Source of the DNA: Mesomycoplasma ovipneumoniae
Lineage (GTDB): Bacteria > Bacillota_I > Bacilli_A > Mycoplasmatales > Metamycoplasmataceae
Direction of reading: 5' to 3'
NCBI RefSeq assembly: GCF_030012565.1
Contig: NZ_CP124621.1
Coordinates: forward strand, 930,001 to 994,000
DNA length: 64,000 bases
The notes beneath the pieces were generated by a model. It saw only the letters and a program-made list of their open reading frames with translations, searched no databases and was not told the origin of the DNA. Numbering within the stretch: position 1 is the stretch's first letter; each line of letters opens with the position of its first letter. Both the position numbers and the translations under genes were made by a program. Below, piece by piece: positions 11,785 through 30,881 of the stretch.

Positions 11785-12270
11785 AAAACACTGGCAAAAA
11801 TCAATTTATGGATAAAACAACAAAAACCATAAAAAAATACAACTACTATTTAAACTCAATGCAAATAGAAAACTCGTTTTTATTTGCAGCGAGCCTAAAA
11901 AAACACATGAAGTTTTGAAAGAACAATAACTAAAAGCCCTAAATTTGAAGATTTCTAAACGGTTAAATTTAAGGCATCGCATCATATTTAAAAATATGAC
12001 GGAAAATTCGCATTTTCTGATTTTTTTATTACAAAAACATTCTTAATTCCCCCTTAATTCTAAAATCCAATTTTATTAATTATTCTTAAGTGAGAGCTAT
12101 TATAACACATTTTTATTTTTGACCAAGCATTTTTTTTTTTTTTTGCAAAGGCTTAATTTTAAAATAATAAAAATTAAGATTTTAGCAACAAAAAACCCGG
12201 ATTTACGGGTATTTTTGCATATTTAGATTCACTAAAAAGTGAATTTTTGCCATCAATTCGGGATACCCAG
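11785..12270 (-). repeat. R element copy 2
   Basis: Same layout as copy 1, read on the minus strand: 15-base A tract, TTGGTC-16-TATAAT (-10 at 12104-12099), AAGGGGG, ATG-TTT-TTG-stop mini-ORF, and the conserved hairpins. The terminator-like part is well paired here (CCCG/CGGG within AAAAAACCCGGATTTACGGG). The outer end is degenerate (TCAATTCGGGATACC). Confidence 0.8.
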
Positions 12271-12300
12271 CAAAAGTGAATTAAATTAGTGTCAAAAAAA

Positions 12301-12339
12301 CTAAAAAAACCTATGAATTCATAGGCTTTTTTGTTTTAG
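12301..12339 (-). terminator. terminator of the rpoB-rpoC-tsaE operon
   Basis: A long palindrome: the core CCTATGAATTCATAGG is flanked by A and T runs, giving CTAAAA...TTTTAG at the outer ends. It overlaps the last bases of tsaE, whose stop codon lies in its outer arm. It could also work on the plus strand. Confidence 0.8.
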
Positions 12340-12755
12340 TTTCAGCAAAATTTAATTTTTCTTGACTCTGGGTCAATTATTTCAAAATTAATTAAAATTG
12401 AATTTTGCGAAAATTCCTCAAGTTTGTTTGCCCATTCAATTACAACATAATTTTGGTCAAAATAGTCCTGAAATTCGTCCAATTTTGATGGAAAATTGTC
12501 AAGGTCAATATGAACTAAATTCTCGTAGGCAAACATAAAATTAAATGACGGGGAAATAATTTTGTCTTTTATTCCGATTTTTCGTGCAAATTTTTTGGTA
12601 AAATCAGTTTTTCCTGAACCATACGGGCCAACTAAATAAATAAATTGAATTTTTTTACTAATAATTAAATTAAAAATAATCTCCAAATCAGAGCAAGTTT
12701 TGGAGATTATTTGCTGGCAAAAACGGTAATTTTTAGCTATATCTTCAAAGTTCAT
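12336..12755 (-). CDS. tsaE: tRNA t6A biosynthesis ATPase TsaE
   Basis: A 139-residue P-loop protein that regulates the TsaB-TsaD complex in t6A37 synthesis. The Walker A GPYGSGKTDFTKKFA, then ISPSFNFMFAYENLVHIDLDNF and VVIEWANKLEEF match the TsaE family (SPTF..v..Y, H.D.YR, ..vEWp). The final residues CWN include a TGA Trp, placing the stop inside the terminator hairpin. It starts 7 bp after rpoC, so it is probably cotranscribed with RNA polymerase genes. Confidence 0.9.
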
Positions 12756-12761
12756 AAACTT

Positions 12762-16997
<4,236 letters not shown>

Positions 16998-17064
16998 TTT
17001 TTAAATTCTCCTTTAAAAATAGGCATAATTTGCTTTTAGTTAAAAAAGTGAATTATTCCCTCAA

Positions 17065-20727
<3,663 letters not shown>

Positions 20728-20765
20728 GACTCACCCCTTTTTCCCCTTTTTTGTTTAGGTTATAT

Positions 20766-20771
20766 ATTATA
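20766..20771 (-). promoter_or_regulatory. -10 box of rpoB operon
   Basis: TATAAT on the minus strand in AAATATAATATATAACC, about 39 bases before the rpoB ATG. It is the only good -10 between rpoB and the rplL terminator. Confidence 0.6.
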
Positions 20772-20868
20772 TTTAAAAAGCAAAAAAATCAAAGCGTTTT
20801 TATACAAAATTTCAAAAAAATTAATAAAATATTAAAAAAATATTTTATTTTAGTAAAGTAAAAATAAC

Positions 20869-20895
20869 AAAAAAGGCGTTTAGAACACCATTTTT
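20869..20895 (-). terminator. terminator after rplL
   Basis: On the minus strand AAAAATGGTGTT, loop CTA, AACGCCTTTTTT. The stem needs one U-G pair on this strand and would carry a C-A mismatch on the other, which supports minus-strand use. Confidence 0.75.
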
Positions 20896-20922
20896 GCTTT
20901 TTAAAATTAATTTTTTGAAATA

Positions 20923-21288
20923 TTAATCAATAGAAACTTCAGCTCCGGCTTCTACTAATTTAGCTTTGTATTCCTCAGCTTCTTCAGGTTTTATTGCTTC
21001 TTTTATGACAGAAGGTGCTGCATCAACAAGTTTTTTAGCATCCATCAAACTTAATCCAAGCATATCTTTAATAACTTTTATAACAGCAACTTTTTGTTGT
21101 CCGGCTGCTTTTAGAGTTAATTTAACTTCAGATTTTACTTCAGCGGCAGCTTCTGGAGCAGCTGCAACAGCAACAGCAGAAGGATCTACCCCAAATTCTT
21201 CTTTAAGAGCGTCAACAAATTCCATTACTTCTTTAATTGTCATTTCTTTCAATGACTCAATGAATTGTTCTTTAGTAATTTTAGCCAT
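20923..21288 (-). CDS. rplL: ribosomal protein bL12 (L7/L12)
   Basis: A 121-residue stalk protein that recruits translation GTPases. The N-terminal dimerization helices (EQFIESLKEMTIKEVMEFVD) are followed by an Ala-rich hinge and the C-terminal domain with AVIKVIKDMLGLSLMDAKKLVD and EAEEYKAKLVEAGAEVSID. It lies 12 bp after rplJ and ends in an intrinsic terminator. Confidence 0.97.
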   Translation of the reverse strand: MAKITKEQFIESLKEMTIKEVMEFVDALKEEFGVDPSAVAVAAAPEAAAEVKSEVKLTLKAAGQQKVAVIKVIKDMLGLSLMDAKKLVDAAPSVIKEAIKPEEAEEYKAKLVEAGAEVSID

Positions 21289-21300
21289 TTTTTTCCTTTT

Positions 21301-21798
21301 TTATGCAGTTATTTTTTGTTCATCTATTAATAATTTAAGTCCAAAAGCCAATTGTTTCAGTGGGGCTTGAAGAGAAGAAGCAAGCATTGTAATTGCTTCA
21401 GTGTAATTTGGAAGTGAAGCAATAGCGGTATTTTCTTGCGGTGTAACAACACTTTTTTCGTAAATCCCACCTTTTAATATTAATAAAGGTTGATCTTTTG
21501 CGACTTTTGTAATAATTTTAGCGGGTGCAATTGGATCTTGTAGACCAAAAGCAAATAAATTTGGACCCACTAATTCTGATTTTAGATTAGAAAAACCGAG
21601 TTCATCTGCTGCAATTTTGAAAAGTCGATTTTTATAAATTCTAGTAAAAACACCTGATTTCTTTAGTTCCTGACGTAAACTTTCTAATTCAGCGACTGAA
21701 AGTCCGCGATATTCAGCAATTGCTAAAGAAGAAGATTTCTCGAGCAAATCTCTAATTTCAGTAATTATTTCTGCCTTTTTTTGGCGAAAAGCGTTCAA
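21301..21798 (-). CDS. rplJ: ribosomal protein uL10
   Basis: A 165-residue protein that anchors the L7/L12 stalk. Family features: [37 protein letters not shown], and a hydrophobic C-terminal helix for L12 binding. I choose a TTG start ([10 protein letters not shown]...) because GAAAGGAG sits 7 bases upstream. An in-frame ATG 45 bases earlier lacks a good ribosome site and would add non-conserved residues. Confidence 0.92.
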   Translation of the reverse strand: MNAFRQKKAEIITEIRDLLEKSSSLAIAEYRGLSVAELESLRQELKKSGVFTRIYKNRLFKIAADELGFSNLKSELVGPNLFAFGLQDPIAPAKIITKVAKDQPLLILKGGIYEKSVVTPQENTAIASLPNYTEAITMLASSLQAPLKQLAFGLKLLIDEQKITA

Positions 21799-21905
21799 AT
21801 CTAGACTCCTTTCTGTTTTAGGAGCAATACTTTGAAAATACATTCAAACAACAAATTAAGTCATTCTGACAGTTATTATCTCTATGTATTGCCTTCAAAA
21901 TTATA
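21799..21905 (-). promoter_or_regulatory. rplJ-rplL promoter and leader
   Basis: TATAAT on the minus strand at 21905-21900 (GGTATAATTTTG) is followed by an ~95-base leader to the TTG start. The leader could hold the autoregulatory L10 binding site known in bacteria, but I did not find a clear copy of that fold. Confidence 0.45.
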
Positions 21906-21990
21906 CCAGAAAGAAAAAAAATTCAAAATAAATTAGTAAAAAAAATTAACAATGTGTTTTTTGACTTTAAAACAGTCACTATTTCAAACT

Positions 21991-22038
21991 AATACCAAAC
22001 ACTAAAGCCGCCATAAAAACGTTTTAATGTTTGGTATT
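21991..22038 (-). terminator. inverted repeat, possible terminator of the next gene
   Basis: AATACCAAACA...TGTTTGGTATT forms a strong stem over a loop of about 26 bases, which itself can extend the pairing (TAAA/TTTTA). It lies about 50 bp after the stop of the minus-strand gene at 22089, but the T-tract is weak. Confidence 0.45.
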
Positions 22039-22088
22039 GATTTCTTAACGAAGTGTAATTTCTAATTTTTTAAAACTTTTAATTTGAC

Positions 22089-22535
22089 TTATGCTATTTT
22101 TGGAGTGGCATTGTCTAGTGATTCCTTTTTGTCGTTGTGGGCAAGAACCAAAAACATTACCATTGAAAATACATCGAAAAATGGTACGAAAAAGCCAATA
22201 ATCGCTGTAATTCTAATTACTGTAAGTTTTTGTGATTTTGCTGAATTTTGCTCTATATTCACAAAAATTTTGTTAGGAAAACTTACTTTTACGATATAAA
22301 CAATCGTTAAAACTCGGTTTACAAAAGTAACAAAAATTCAAATAAACATAGTTGCTAAAACACCAGAATCAACAACAACTGATTCGCGATTTGTAATTAA
22401 TTTGCTAAAGGCAGGGATGACAAATAAGAAAAATAAAGTAACGCCAAATATAAATTTAATAAGACGTGTTGCTAGTGACAAATAAACTAAATTTTTCAAA
22501 TTGTCCACAGGTTTTCTTGTTTTACTAATTGTCAT
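22089..22535 (-). CDS. hypothetical membrane protein
   Basis: A 148-residue protein with one TGA Trp and about four hydrophobic segments (for example FIFGVTLFFLFVIPAF, GVLATMFIWIFVTFVN and IIGFFVPFFDVFSMVMFLV) and a charged tail. I do not recognise the family. It is a single gene between the ribosomal protein operon and a gene on the opposite strand. Confidence 0.65.
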
Positions 22536-22766
22536 AATATAATAAATTATAGCCTATTCCTGTTTAAAATCTACAAATTTATTTTTAAATTTTAAGTTGC
22601 TGGCCTTCTGTAATTTAGACTTTAAAAACATTGTAAATTTTGAGCCACAAATGTTTGATGGTCCAAATAAAACATAAGATAAAAATTTAAAAAATCTAAC
22701 TTTTTAAATTTTTTGATATAAAAGTACATTTTTTTAGTAAATTTCCCTTTATTTTATAAGTAATGC

Positions 22767-22772
22767 TATAAT
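22767..22772 (+). promoter_or_regulatory. -10 box upstream of the 22823 gene
   Basis: TATAAT in GCTATAATTAATTG, 51 bases before the ATG; GAGGTGG lies between them as the probable ribosome site. Confidence 0.45.
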
Positions 22773-22822
22773 TAATTGTGTAATCCGCAAAATAAAAACA
22801 ATTTCCTGAGGTGGTATAGCTT

Positions 22823-23644
22823 ATGTCAAAAAATAGTAAAAGAAATTTTTGAACTTTTTTCTCCCTTGGAACCTGGCTTTGAATTCAAAGCTCAATTTTA
22901 GTTGCTGTCGGTGGGTATTTGGCTTATGTTTATGATGTTCAAAGTCAACAACAGTTGTCAAAAATAAGTACATTTCAATTTTGAAATGATAAAAATAATG
23001 TCTTAACATTTGAAGGTGAATATCCTCGTTTTTTTATAGATAACATCCATAAATTAACTGATGAAGAATTAAAAACAAAAACAGGCTCTAAAGAATCATT
23101 GAGTTTCCACGATTTTAGAGATGAGTATGTGTTTGTTTATGAAAATCATCATAATAAAAATCAACTTTCATTTAAAAAGGAAAAACAGGAAAGTGAAAAA
23201 AATAATCAATTACATAACACTCATTTAATTAAAAATAAGCAAGATCTTGTTAACCTAATTATACCCAATAAACCTAATAAGCAAAAATTATTCTCAACAA
23301 CTCATAGACCTCTTATGGGATATCTTGATGAAAAAGAGATTGATGAACTAGGTAAAACAATTGATTTATCAAACAAAGATGTAATCATTTTGAATAATTA
23401 TGTTAGTCAACTTTTTGGTTCTTGAGGTGATCGAAGAGCAAAAGGGCTAAATCTTGTTGATTTTAATTTTAATGAAAATACAAAAACAATAGAATTAAAG
23501 TGGAAATTCGAAGACTACCGCAAAAAATCAGCATTTGCTCAAGCAATTGGTTACTATGATTGGTTTAAAAGTTATGTTCTTCTAATTGATAAAAATAAAA
23601 TTGATAATCTTGATAGCATAAAGTTTACATCTACCTTTTCTTAA
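22823..23644 (+). CDS. hypothetical membrane-anchored protein
   Basis: A 273-residue protein. A basic N-terminus is followed by one membrane span (residues ~17-38, SSILVAVGGYLAYVY), then a hydrophilic, Asn/Lys-rich region probably outside the cell. Several Trp codons are TGA, which fits long residence in a mycoplasma. A short acidic region around DEKEIDELGKTIDLSNKDVI precedes a C-terminal part with KSAFAQAIGYYDWFKSYVLL. I recognise no family. It stands alone, with a promoter and ribosome site of its own. Confidence 0.65.
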
Positions 23645-23649
23645 AATTT

Positions 23650-23975
23650 TAGATAATTTTTTTAAATCTTCATCTTTTTAACTTGGAGATTTTGGTCAAA
23701 AAAGGTCTAATATTTGCAACTTTGCTTCATTAGATTTAACTTTTGGTATTGCTTAGTTGAGATATTTTGCTGTTTTATGCTTCGCCTTGATAGCCCCAAT
23801 TTATTCCAGAAATTTATAATTACAACTACCGATTTGACCAACAAGATATCTGTTTAATTTAATGAAAATATCCAAATTTTATTCTTGTCCTGGCAGTTCA
23901 CAGAATCTCACTCAATAAAAAATCGCCATAATATGATAAAAATTGACAGTTTTTTTAATGATTTTGCCAAAACTC
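23650..23975 (-). pseudogene. non-coding spacer with possible decayed coding DNA
   Basis: No intact ORF. On the minus strand short open pieces such as NRYLVGQIGSCNYKFLE and AIPKVKSNEAKLQILDLF are broken by TAA/TAG stops and read like a decayed gene (perhaps a transposase), but I cannot assign it. Confidence 0.25.
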
Positions 23976-23978
23976 AAA

Positions 23979-25463
<1,485 letters not shown>

Positions 25464-25464
25464 G

Positions 25465-26970
25465 CTAGCCTTGTGTTTTTTTATATATATTATTAAATTC
25501 TTCGAGTGAATTTACTGTTTTTAACTCAACATTTTTAATATTTATATCGCCAAAATCAATTTTTTCAAACATTAGTAAATTTTTATAATTTAATTTTTCA
25601 ATGTTTTTTAAGATTTTTGGAAAAATTGATTTGTAGTTTAAAGAATACAGCGTAATTTTGCCTGAGTTTTTGTCAACTTCTGAATAAAAAACTTCATCAA
25701 GAAAAATTTCATCTACATTTTGAGACTTGAGAATGAATTTATTAAATTTTTCAGGTTCATGAATATTTTTGCCAGGAATAAATAAATTGGAGAGGTGAAA
25801 TGCTTCTTCTCATTCAAGGTTTTTAGATAAATTTTTATTATAAATAAATTGTTTTACATCGCCAAAATTTGAAAAAATTTCTGTTTTGGGTTCATTTTTT
25901 GAATATTGTTCATTTTTGGACCCGTATAATGTGGTTATCTTCAAATTATTATGGGCTAAAATTTTCTCTTTTTTGTTCATTACATCTAAAAAAGTCTCAA
26001 ATTCTGGCGATGTTTTATCTAGCGAGTTATACAAATATAAATCCTGAATTTTATTTAATTTTATAGCTGATAATTCGTTTGTTTTTTGAAATTTGTCTTT
26101 TGGATAAAATTTAAAATAAACCTCAAATCAATCATCTGATTCTGGAATTCCCCTCCTATTTTTACTTACATCTTTATAATTAAAAAGTTTTTCTGGTAGT
26201 GAAATAATAAAATTATGATTTTTATAAGTCAAAAATTTAATGGGGAACAAATTAGTGGGCAAATAGTTTTGATTTATAAGTAATGGGTTAGCTAATCTTT
26301 TCCCGGCAATGTATGTAAAAAATAAATTTTTAGCAAAAAATTCATTATCGTTTTCGTATTTTAAAAAGGGTTCTTTGAGATCGGATTCTTTGAAAAATTC
26401 CTTATACTGATTAAGACCATCGATAATAAAAAATTTTTTAGTAAATATTTTTTCGTAATCAACAAAACGTCAATTTGCTATTAATTTTTGGAAGTTATCA
26501 CCTTCAGTAGTAGCTTTGTCATACTCTTTGGAGAAAAAGGCAGACAATTTATCGAATTCTTTGTCGTTGTAAGTTTTAAAATTGTCACTTTCAAAATATA
26601 GATATTTTTTGATTATTTCTTGAATTCTTTCATGGTCGTTCAAAAAAATCGGCATTCAGTTACTATTTTTAAGCCAAATAGTCTTTTTTTTATCCATACG
26701 TACTAAATCACTATAGGAAAAAATGTTAGATTTTAAAGCTTCAATATCCTTTAAGCTTATAGTGAACAAATTATTATTGGGAGAAATTTTAGATTTTAAA
26801 TTTTCACTATCGTTTATGTTTATAGTGAATAAATTATTTTTTTTAGGGGGTGAAATTTTTGCTTCAAAATTGTTATTTTTATTTTGAAGTGCAAGAATTA
26901 TAGCTGGAAAAATCCACGGTAAAACAATTAAAGGTGCTAAAAATAAATATTTTTTCTTATTGAATGACAT
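25465..26970 (-). CDS. membrane-anchored protein (paralogue B)
   Basis: A 501-residue protein joined across TGA codons. The start is the ATG of MSFNKKKYLFLAPLIVLPW, a signal/anchor sequence, which overlaps the end of a broken subtilase gene by 14 bp. After the anchor, a short motif recurs (ENLKSKISPNNNLFTI, then EALKSNIF), pointing to an internal repeat. The C-terminal third matches the next gene downstream. No catalytic motif was recognised. It is probably an extracellular partner of the lost subtilase, since the same arrangement recurs at 35000. Confidence 0.7.
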
Positions 26971-27300
26971 GTGAAACCGCCAAATCATCATCTATCGAAT
27001 TTTCAAACAAAGAGGATTTATTTTTTTTAACAACTAACCGATAAATTCCTGTTTTTTCAGCTGTATATCTTATTAATTCTACATTTGATTTTTTTGAATT
27101 TCCAGAGTTTAATTTAATGTCTTGCCAAATTTCTCCCTCTTTTCTTTGTAAAATTAAATTTTAATGACTAAATAATGTATTTTTTTCTTAAGGTGCAAAG
27201 AAGCAAAAGAATAAACCGGTTGAGAATAAATATCTATATTTTCACTAAAAACTGAACTATGAATGGGGAATAAATTATCTACAATATAAATTATAACAAT
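26957..27300 (-). pseudogene. 3' end of a subtilisin-like (S8) protease gene
   Basis: On the minus strand an open stretch ends in YTAEKTGIYRLVVKKN, SSLFENSIDDDLAVSHV, then a stop. I recognise this as the C-terminal tail of the large mycoplasma S8 serine proteases. Farther upstream (27190-27290) the fragment NLFPIHSSVFSENIDIYSQP is in another frame. The catalytic Asp/His/Ser domain is gone. A similar stump is found at 35000. Confidence 0.55.
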
Positions 27301-27387
27301 TTTAAATGGCATTTAGCAGAAAAACTAAAATTAAAATACAAAATTATAATTTTAATAGAAAAACTTAGATTTATGATAAATAAATAT

Positions 27388-27427
27388 AAAAACACTTTTA
27401 CAACAAAAATTTTTGCAAAAGTGTTTT
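27388..27427 (-). terminator. terminator after the helicase/exonuclease operon
   Basis: AAAACACTTTT and AAAAGTGTTTT form a stem across an 18-base centre that can pair further. It lies about 90 bp after the stop of the 27514 gene and could work in both directions. Confidence 0.65.
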
Positions 27428-27436
27428 ATTTATATC

Positions 27437-27505
27437 TTGAGTTTCCCAGTTTGAAGCAAAAATTCACTTTTTAGTGAATATAAATACACAAAAATACCGG
27501 TAAAT
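27437..27505 (+). repeat. truncated R element end
   Basis: Only the outer end is present: GAGTTTCCCAGTTTG, the hairpin ATTCACTTTTTAGTGAAT and ACCGGTAAATCC. No promoter or RNA part follows. Confidence 0.75.
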
Positions 27506-27513
27506 CCACCCTA

Positions 27514-28419
27514 TTAATTTAAAGTTAAATTCTTATTTTTTCTAGTTTTTATGCTTTTGCTAGTTTTTGCAGTTTTTGTAGTTTTTGTACTTTTGCTAGT
27601 TTTTGCAGTTGCTCCACTTTTTGTAGTTTTTTTACTTTTTGTACTTTTTGCACTTTTTGCACTTTTTGCAGTTTTTGCACTTTTAAGAGTATTTTTTTTG
27701 TTCAAACTTGCTTTTGTCAAATTAATTCTTTTTGGACTAGTTGTTTTTTCTTTATTTATATCTGGATTTAGAAATGTTTCAATATCTAAGTCTAATAATT
27801 CCATAATTCGTAATTCGTCCATTGCATCAAGTAAGGCATTATGTGTTTCAACATAACTTTGATCTTTGGTTAACATTCTGTATATATTTTCTGCATTTCA
27901 TCCTCTTTTTAAATCACCGTTTTTAGTTAGTTCTACGTTTAATGGGATATGTTTGTTAAATTGCTTGAAATCGACTTTTTTAGTTTTTTCTGCGTCTAAT
28001 GGGATATGTTTGTTGAATTGCTTGCTTTTAGCGAATATAGAAATATCGTTATGCTCGAATGATTTGTGCAATTCAGGCAAATGTCTAAAATCAAATTTTG
28101 TATATGAAAACCAATTTTTTACTTCATAAGATTTCAAAAAATGAATTAGTTGAGTTATCATTTCTTGGCGTGTTTTAACAACATTAATTTCTTCTCTAAA
28201 TTCAAGGGGAAGAGGAGCTCAAATATTACGGGCATACATTCCACCTACTTTTAAATTGTTTTCTATTATTCAATATTCTTTATCAAATCATTGAAAATCA
28301 GCACTATCAGCAATTACAACTCCAACGGAAAAAACTTCATTTTCATAGTTTGTTTCTACATCAATTACAGCAATATTTTTATTCACGTTAGTATTTTTTT
28401 GTTTTTTAATTACTTCCAT
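27514..28419 (-). CDS. DnaQ-like DEDDh 3'-5' exonuclease with Lys/Ser/Thr repeat tail
   Basis: A 301-residue protein. The three DEDDh exonuclease motifs are visible: ExoI AVIDVETNYENEVFSVG, ExoII WFSYTKFDFRHL, ExoIII VETHNALLDAMDELRIM (His and Asp conserved). This indicates a metal-dependent 3'-5' exonuclease on DNA or RNA. A short internal duplication (KQFNKHIPL twice) lies in the middle. After residue ~240 there is a low-complexity tail built from KSAKTAKS- and KTTKTAKTSK-like units, rich in Lys and reminiscent of histone-like DNA-binding tails. The start is the ATG of MEVIKKQ, overlapping the helicase gene by 14 bp. The pair is probably cotranscribed from the promoter at 30313. Confidence 0.8.
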
Positions 28420-30289
28420 CCGATTCCTCAAATTCTCTTTGACTTTTAGGTTTATAAACTCCTTTTGAAATTGTTTGTGCAAGTTTTTCGCTAAATTCTT
28501 CACGATTTTTGATTCTAATTTCATGCGTTTCGTTATTTCGAATATTCCACAATATGCCTTTTTCCTTTTTTAAGGCTAGCGTATATGAAGCAGTCTGTAA
28601 AAAATGAGCAGTTGTTAAATCGCTAACAAATTTAAGTTCATAAACTATATCATCCTTGATAACATCAGCAATTCCCTCAGCCCTTATTGTAAGATCATCA
28701 TCACTAAATTCCAACCAGCATTTTTGTTGAATTATCTCGTCTTTTTTAAGCACTTTTGATAATCTTTTATGCATTTGATCAACAGCATTATCATCGACAA
28801 AATCGGGCTGCGTTTGTTTAATATATCTTTCTTGATCTGTTTGCAAATAAACAAGATAGAGTGTTAAATCTTTTATTGAATTTCTTACTTTGATGTAATT
28901 TTCATACTCTTTAAACTGTTGTTTTTGTTGTTTTTCTGAATGGTCATATTTGACTTCAATAAAATGCCTAATTTCTTTATCTATTTGTCAATCGTTAAAA
29001 TAAGATGCTTCAAGAAAAATACCAACACATGGTGTAAGATCAATTAATGCATCTTTTGTTTTTACTTTTATTTCGCTTTTATCTTCAGTATTAATTTTTT
29101 TTATATCAAGCATTTGCAACATATACTCAATATCTTCCTCATACTTGTGATCAAACATTGTAGACATTGCAAATGAATCTTCGGATCATTTCTCTAAATA
29201 TTTAGATTGTTTGATAATTGCCTCATTTAATAGTAGGTTTGGAAATTCTGGCTTAAAAAAGATAATTTTTTCTTTTCCTCTACTTGCCGCTACACAAAAT
29301 ATGTTTTTTAAAGTTTCATAATTTGTTGTAATTTGTTGTAAGCGGATTTTTCAATATAGTAAGTCAAAATCAAAAACAACACAAATAGGTTTTTCCAATC
29401 CTTTTGAGCTGTCATATGTTGTAAAAATAGCTGAATTTTTTTTGGGCGACAAATTTGCATCTTTTTCTCTTATAGAAGCATAAACGGTTTTTTTATTAAA
29501 AATATCACTATGATTTTCTTCAAGATAATTCAATAGTTCTGTCATTTTGCCTGAACGGTAACCCAAACATAAGATATCAGCAGGTTTTTGTGTAGCCAAA
29601 AATTCTTGAATTTCTTCCATTTCCATATATTGGATTTGACAATTTTCGTTTACTCCGTTAATTGTTTTATCTCAAATTCGACCCAACATATTAGCATGTT
29701 CTTTTGGCATTCTAAAGGAAAATGTTAAGCTAATTTTTTTATATGATCCTAGAAATTTATCAATAAAATCAGTGACATTTAATTTTGTTTTATCGTAAAT
29801 TTTCTGATTAATATCTCCAACAGCAACAATTTGTATATTAGGATTTTTTTTCTTTATTTTTTCCAATAACTGAGATATTTCTTCAGTAATATCTTGGTAT
29901 TCATCAATTAACAGAACATCATAAGTGCCAGCAGAAATATTATTTCTTAAAAATATTTTAATTGAATCTGCAGCGGAAGAATTAATGCCTTTTTCTCACA
30001 AAAATCGGTATGCAAATCCGTGATAATTTTGTACTAGAACATTTTTGTTTTTAATCTTGCTTTTAGCTTCAACTTTTAATAGTTTATTGTAAGTTAAGTA
30101 CAAAATTTTTTTATCAATAGGAAATTTGTCGCAGAGAACCTGAATCACTGATGTTTTTCCACTTCCAATACAAGCATCAACTAGGATATTTTCTCCTTTT
30201 AATGCTAAATTAACAACATTTTGTTGCTCTTCTGTAAGTTTTTCTGCAATATTTTCAGTTTTTTGTTTTTCTTTTATTTTTCTAGCCAT
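28406..30289 (-). CDS. UvrD/Rep-type SF1 helicase with C-terminal PD-(D/E)XK nuclease-like domain
   Basis: A 627-residue protein, continuous when TGA = Trp. Helicase motifs: Q-motif region LTEEQQNVVNLALKGENI, Walker A DACIGSGKTSV, Walker B LLIDEYQD, motif III VAVGDINQKIY, motif IV LTFSFRMP, motif V-like TTYDSSKGLEKP and motif VI FCVAASRGKEKI. After residue ~430 comes a region with LIDLTPCVGIFLEASYF and IRAEGIADVIKDDIVYELKF, where EGIAD and YELK give the D...ExK core of RecB/Cas4-like nucleases, followed by QTASYTLAL, a typical Q-x-x-x-Y helix. It is thus a compact AddA/RecB-like enzyme. It may serve recombination repair or defence; accessory position favours a non-core role. Confidence 0.85.
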
Positions 30290-30312
30290 AATTCCCTTGG
30301 TTATTAAGTCTA

Positions 30313-30318
30313 ATTATA
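30313..30318 (-). promoter_or_regulatory. -10 box of the helicase/exonuclease operon
   Basis: TATAAT on the minus strand in TTTATAATTAGAC, about 24 bases before the ATG; AAGGGAATT precedes the start codon. Confidence 0.5.
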
Positions 30319-30350
30319 AATAATATCAATTTAAGTTTTTTTTATAGATT

Positions 30351-30423
30351 AAAACAATAGAAAAAACCTTGTCTAGATTTTTCTATTGTTTTTCATTCTA
30401 GGCACCCTATAAATTTTAGGGTG
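30351..30423. terminator. two adjacent hairpins
   Basis: AAAACAATAGAAAAA and TTTTTCTATTGTTTT pair perfectly over a 12-base loop (30352-30393); right after it CACCCTATAAATTTTAGGGTG forms a second stem. No live gene ends here, so they may be relics of a lost neighbour. Confidence 0.5.
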
Positions 30424-30745
30424 TTTGGAAAAATTATCCTAAGTAAATTATAGCATAAATTTTTAACAATTAAAGCTGTGAATAAATGATTTTTATATTA
30501 TTTTTAACTGTTTCAGTCACCAAAAACATCAACTTTTTATAACTCATCAAAGCCGTTTGGGAAAAGATAAGTTTTAATTCCTTTACCTTTATAAAGTTCT
30601 TGCATTGCTTGAAAATATGATTTTTGTTAGTGTTTTGATCCATAAATTAGGTCATATTTTGGTAAATTATAAGCCCCATAATAACCTTTAAACTCTGACA
30701 AAAAAGCCAACACCTTGCTGTTAACTTTTTTTGTCCTGGTTTATT
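30424..30745 (-). pseudogene. gene remnant plus hairpin repeat
   Basis: On the minus strand, 30530-30690 reads KGYYGAYNLPKYDLIYGSKH, one TAA in place of an expected Trp, then QKSYFQAMQELYKGKGIKTY and LFPNGFDEL. I do not recognise the family. 30697-30745 is a copy of the GACAAAAAAG...CTTTTTTGTC hairpin repeat also at 45058, 52631 and 53366. Nothing else is visible in this spacer. Confidence 0.4.
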
Positions 30746-30846
30746 TTGACCTGGTTTTTTTAAAAATTTGCTATAAATTTATACACTTTTTGTAAAATTT
30801 ACGATTTCTATAGTCTTTGAATTTACTTTAAGTTTTTATTACGCGT

Positions 30847-30852
30847 TATAAT
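30847..30852 (+). promoter_or_regulatory. -10 box of the phase-variable RM pair
   Basis: TATAAT in GCGTTATAATATAAAG, 30 bases before the methyltransferase ATG; GAAGAAAG is the likely ribosome site. Confidence 0.5.
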
Positions 30853-30881
30853 ATAAAGTAATTTTTGAAGAAAGATTATTT

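Noticed and set aside
27551-28129. Plus-strand ORFs rich in Leu, Val and Phe, looking like membrane proteins
   Set aside because: They are the antisense of the Lys/Ser/Thr tail and core of the DnaQ-like exonuclease on the minus strand; the motifs there are real.
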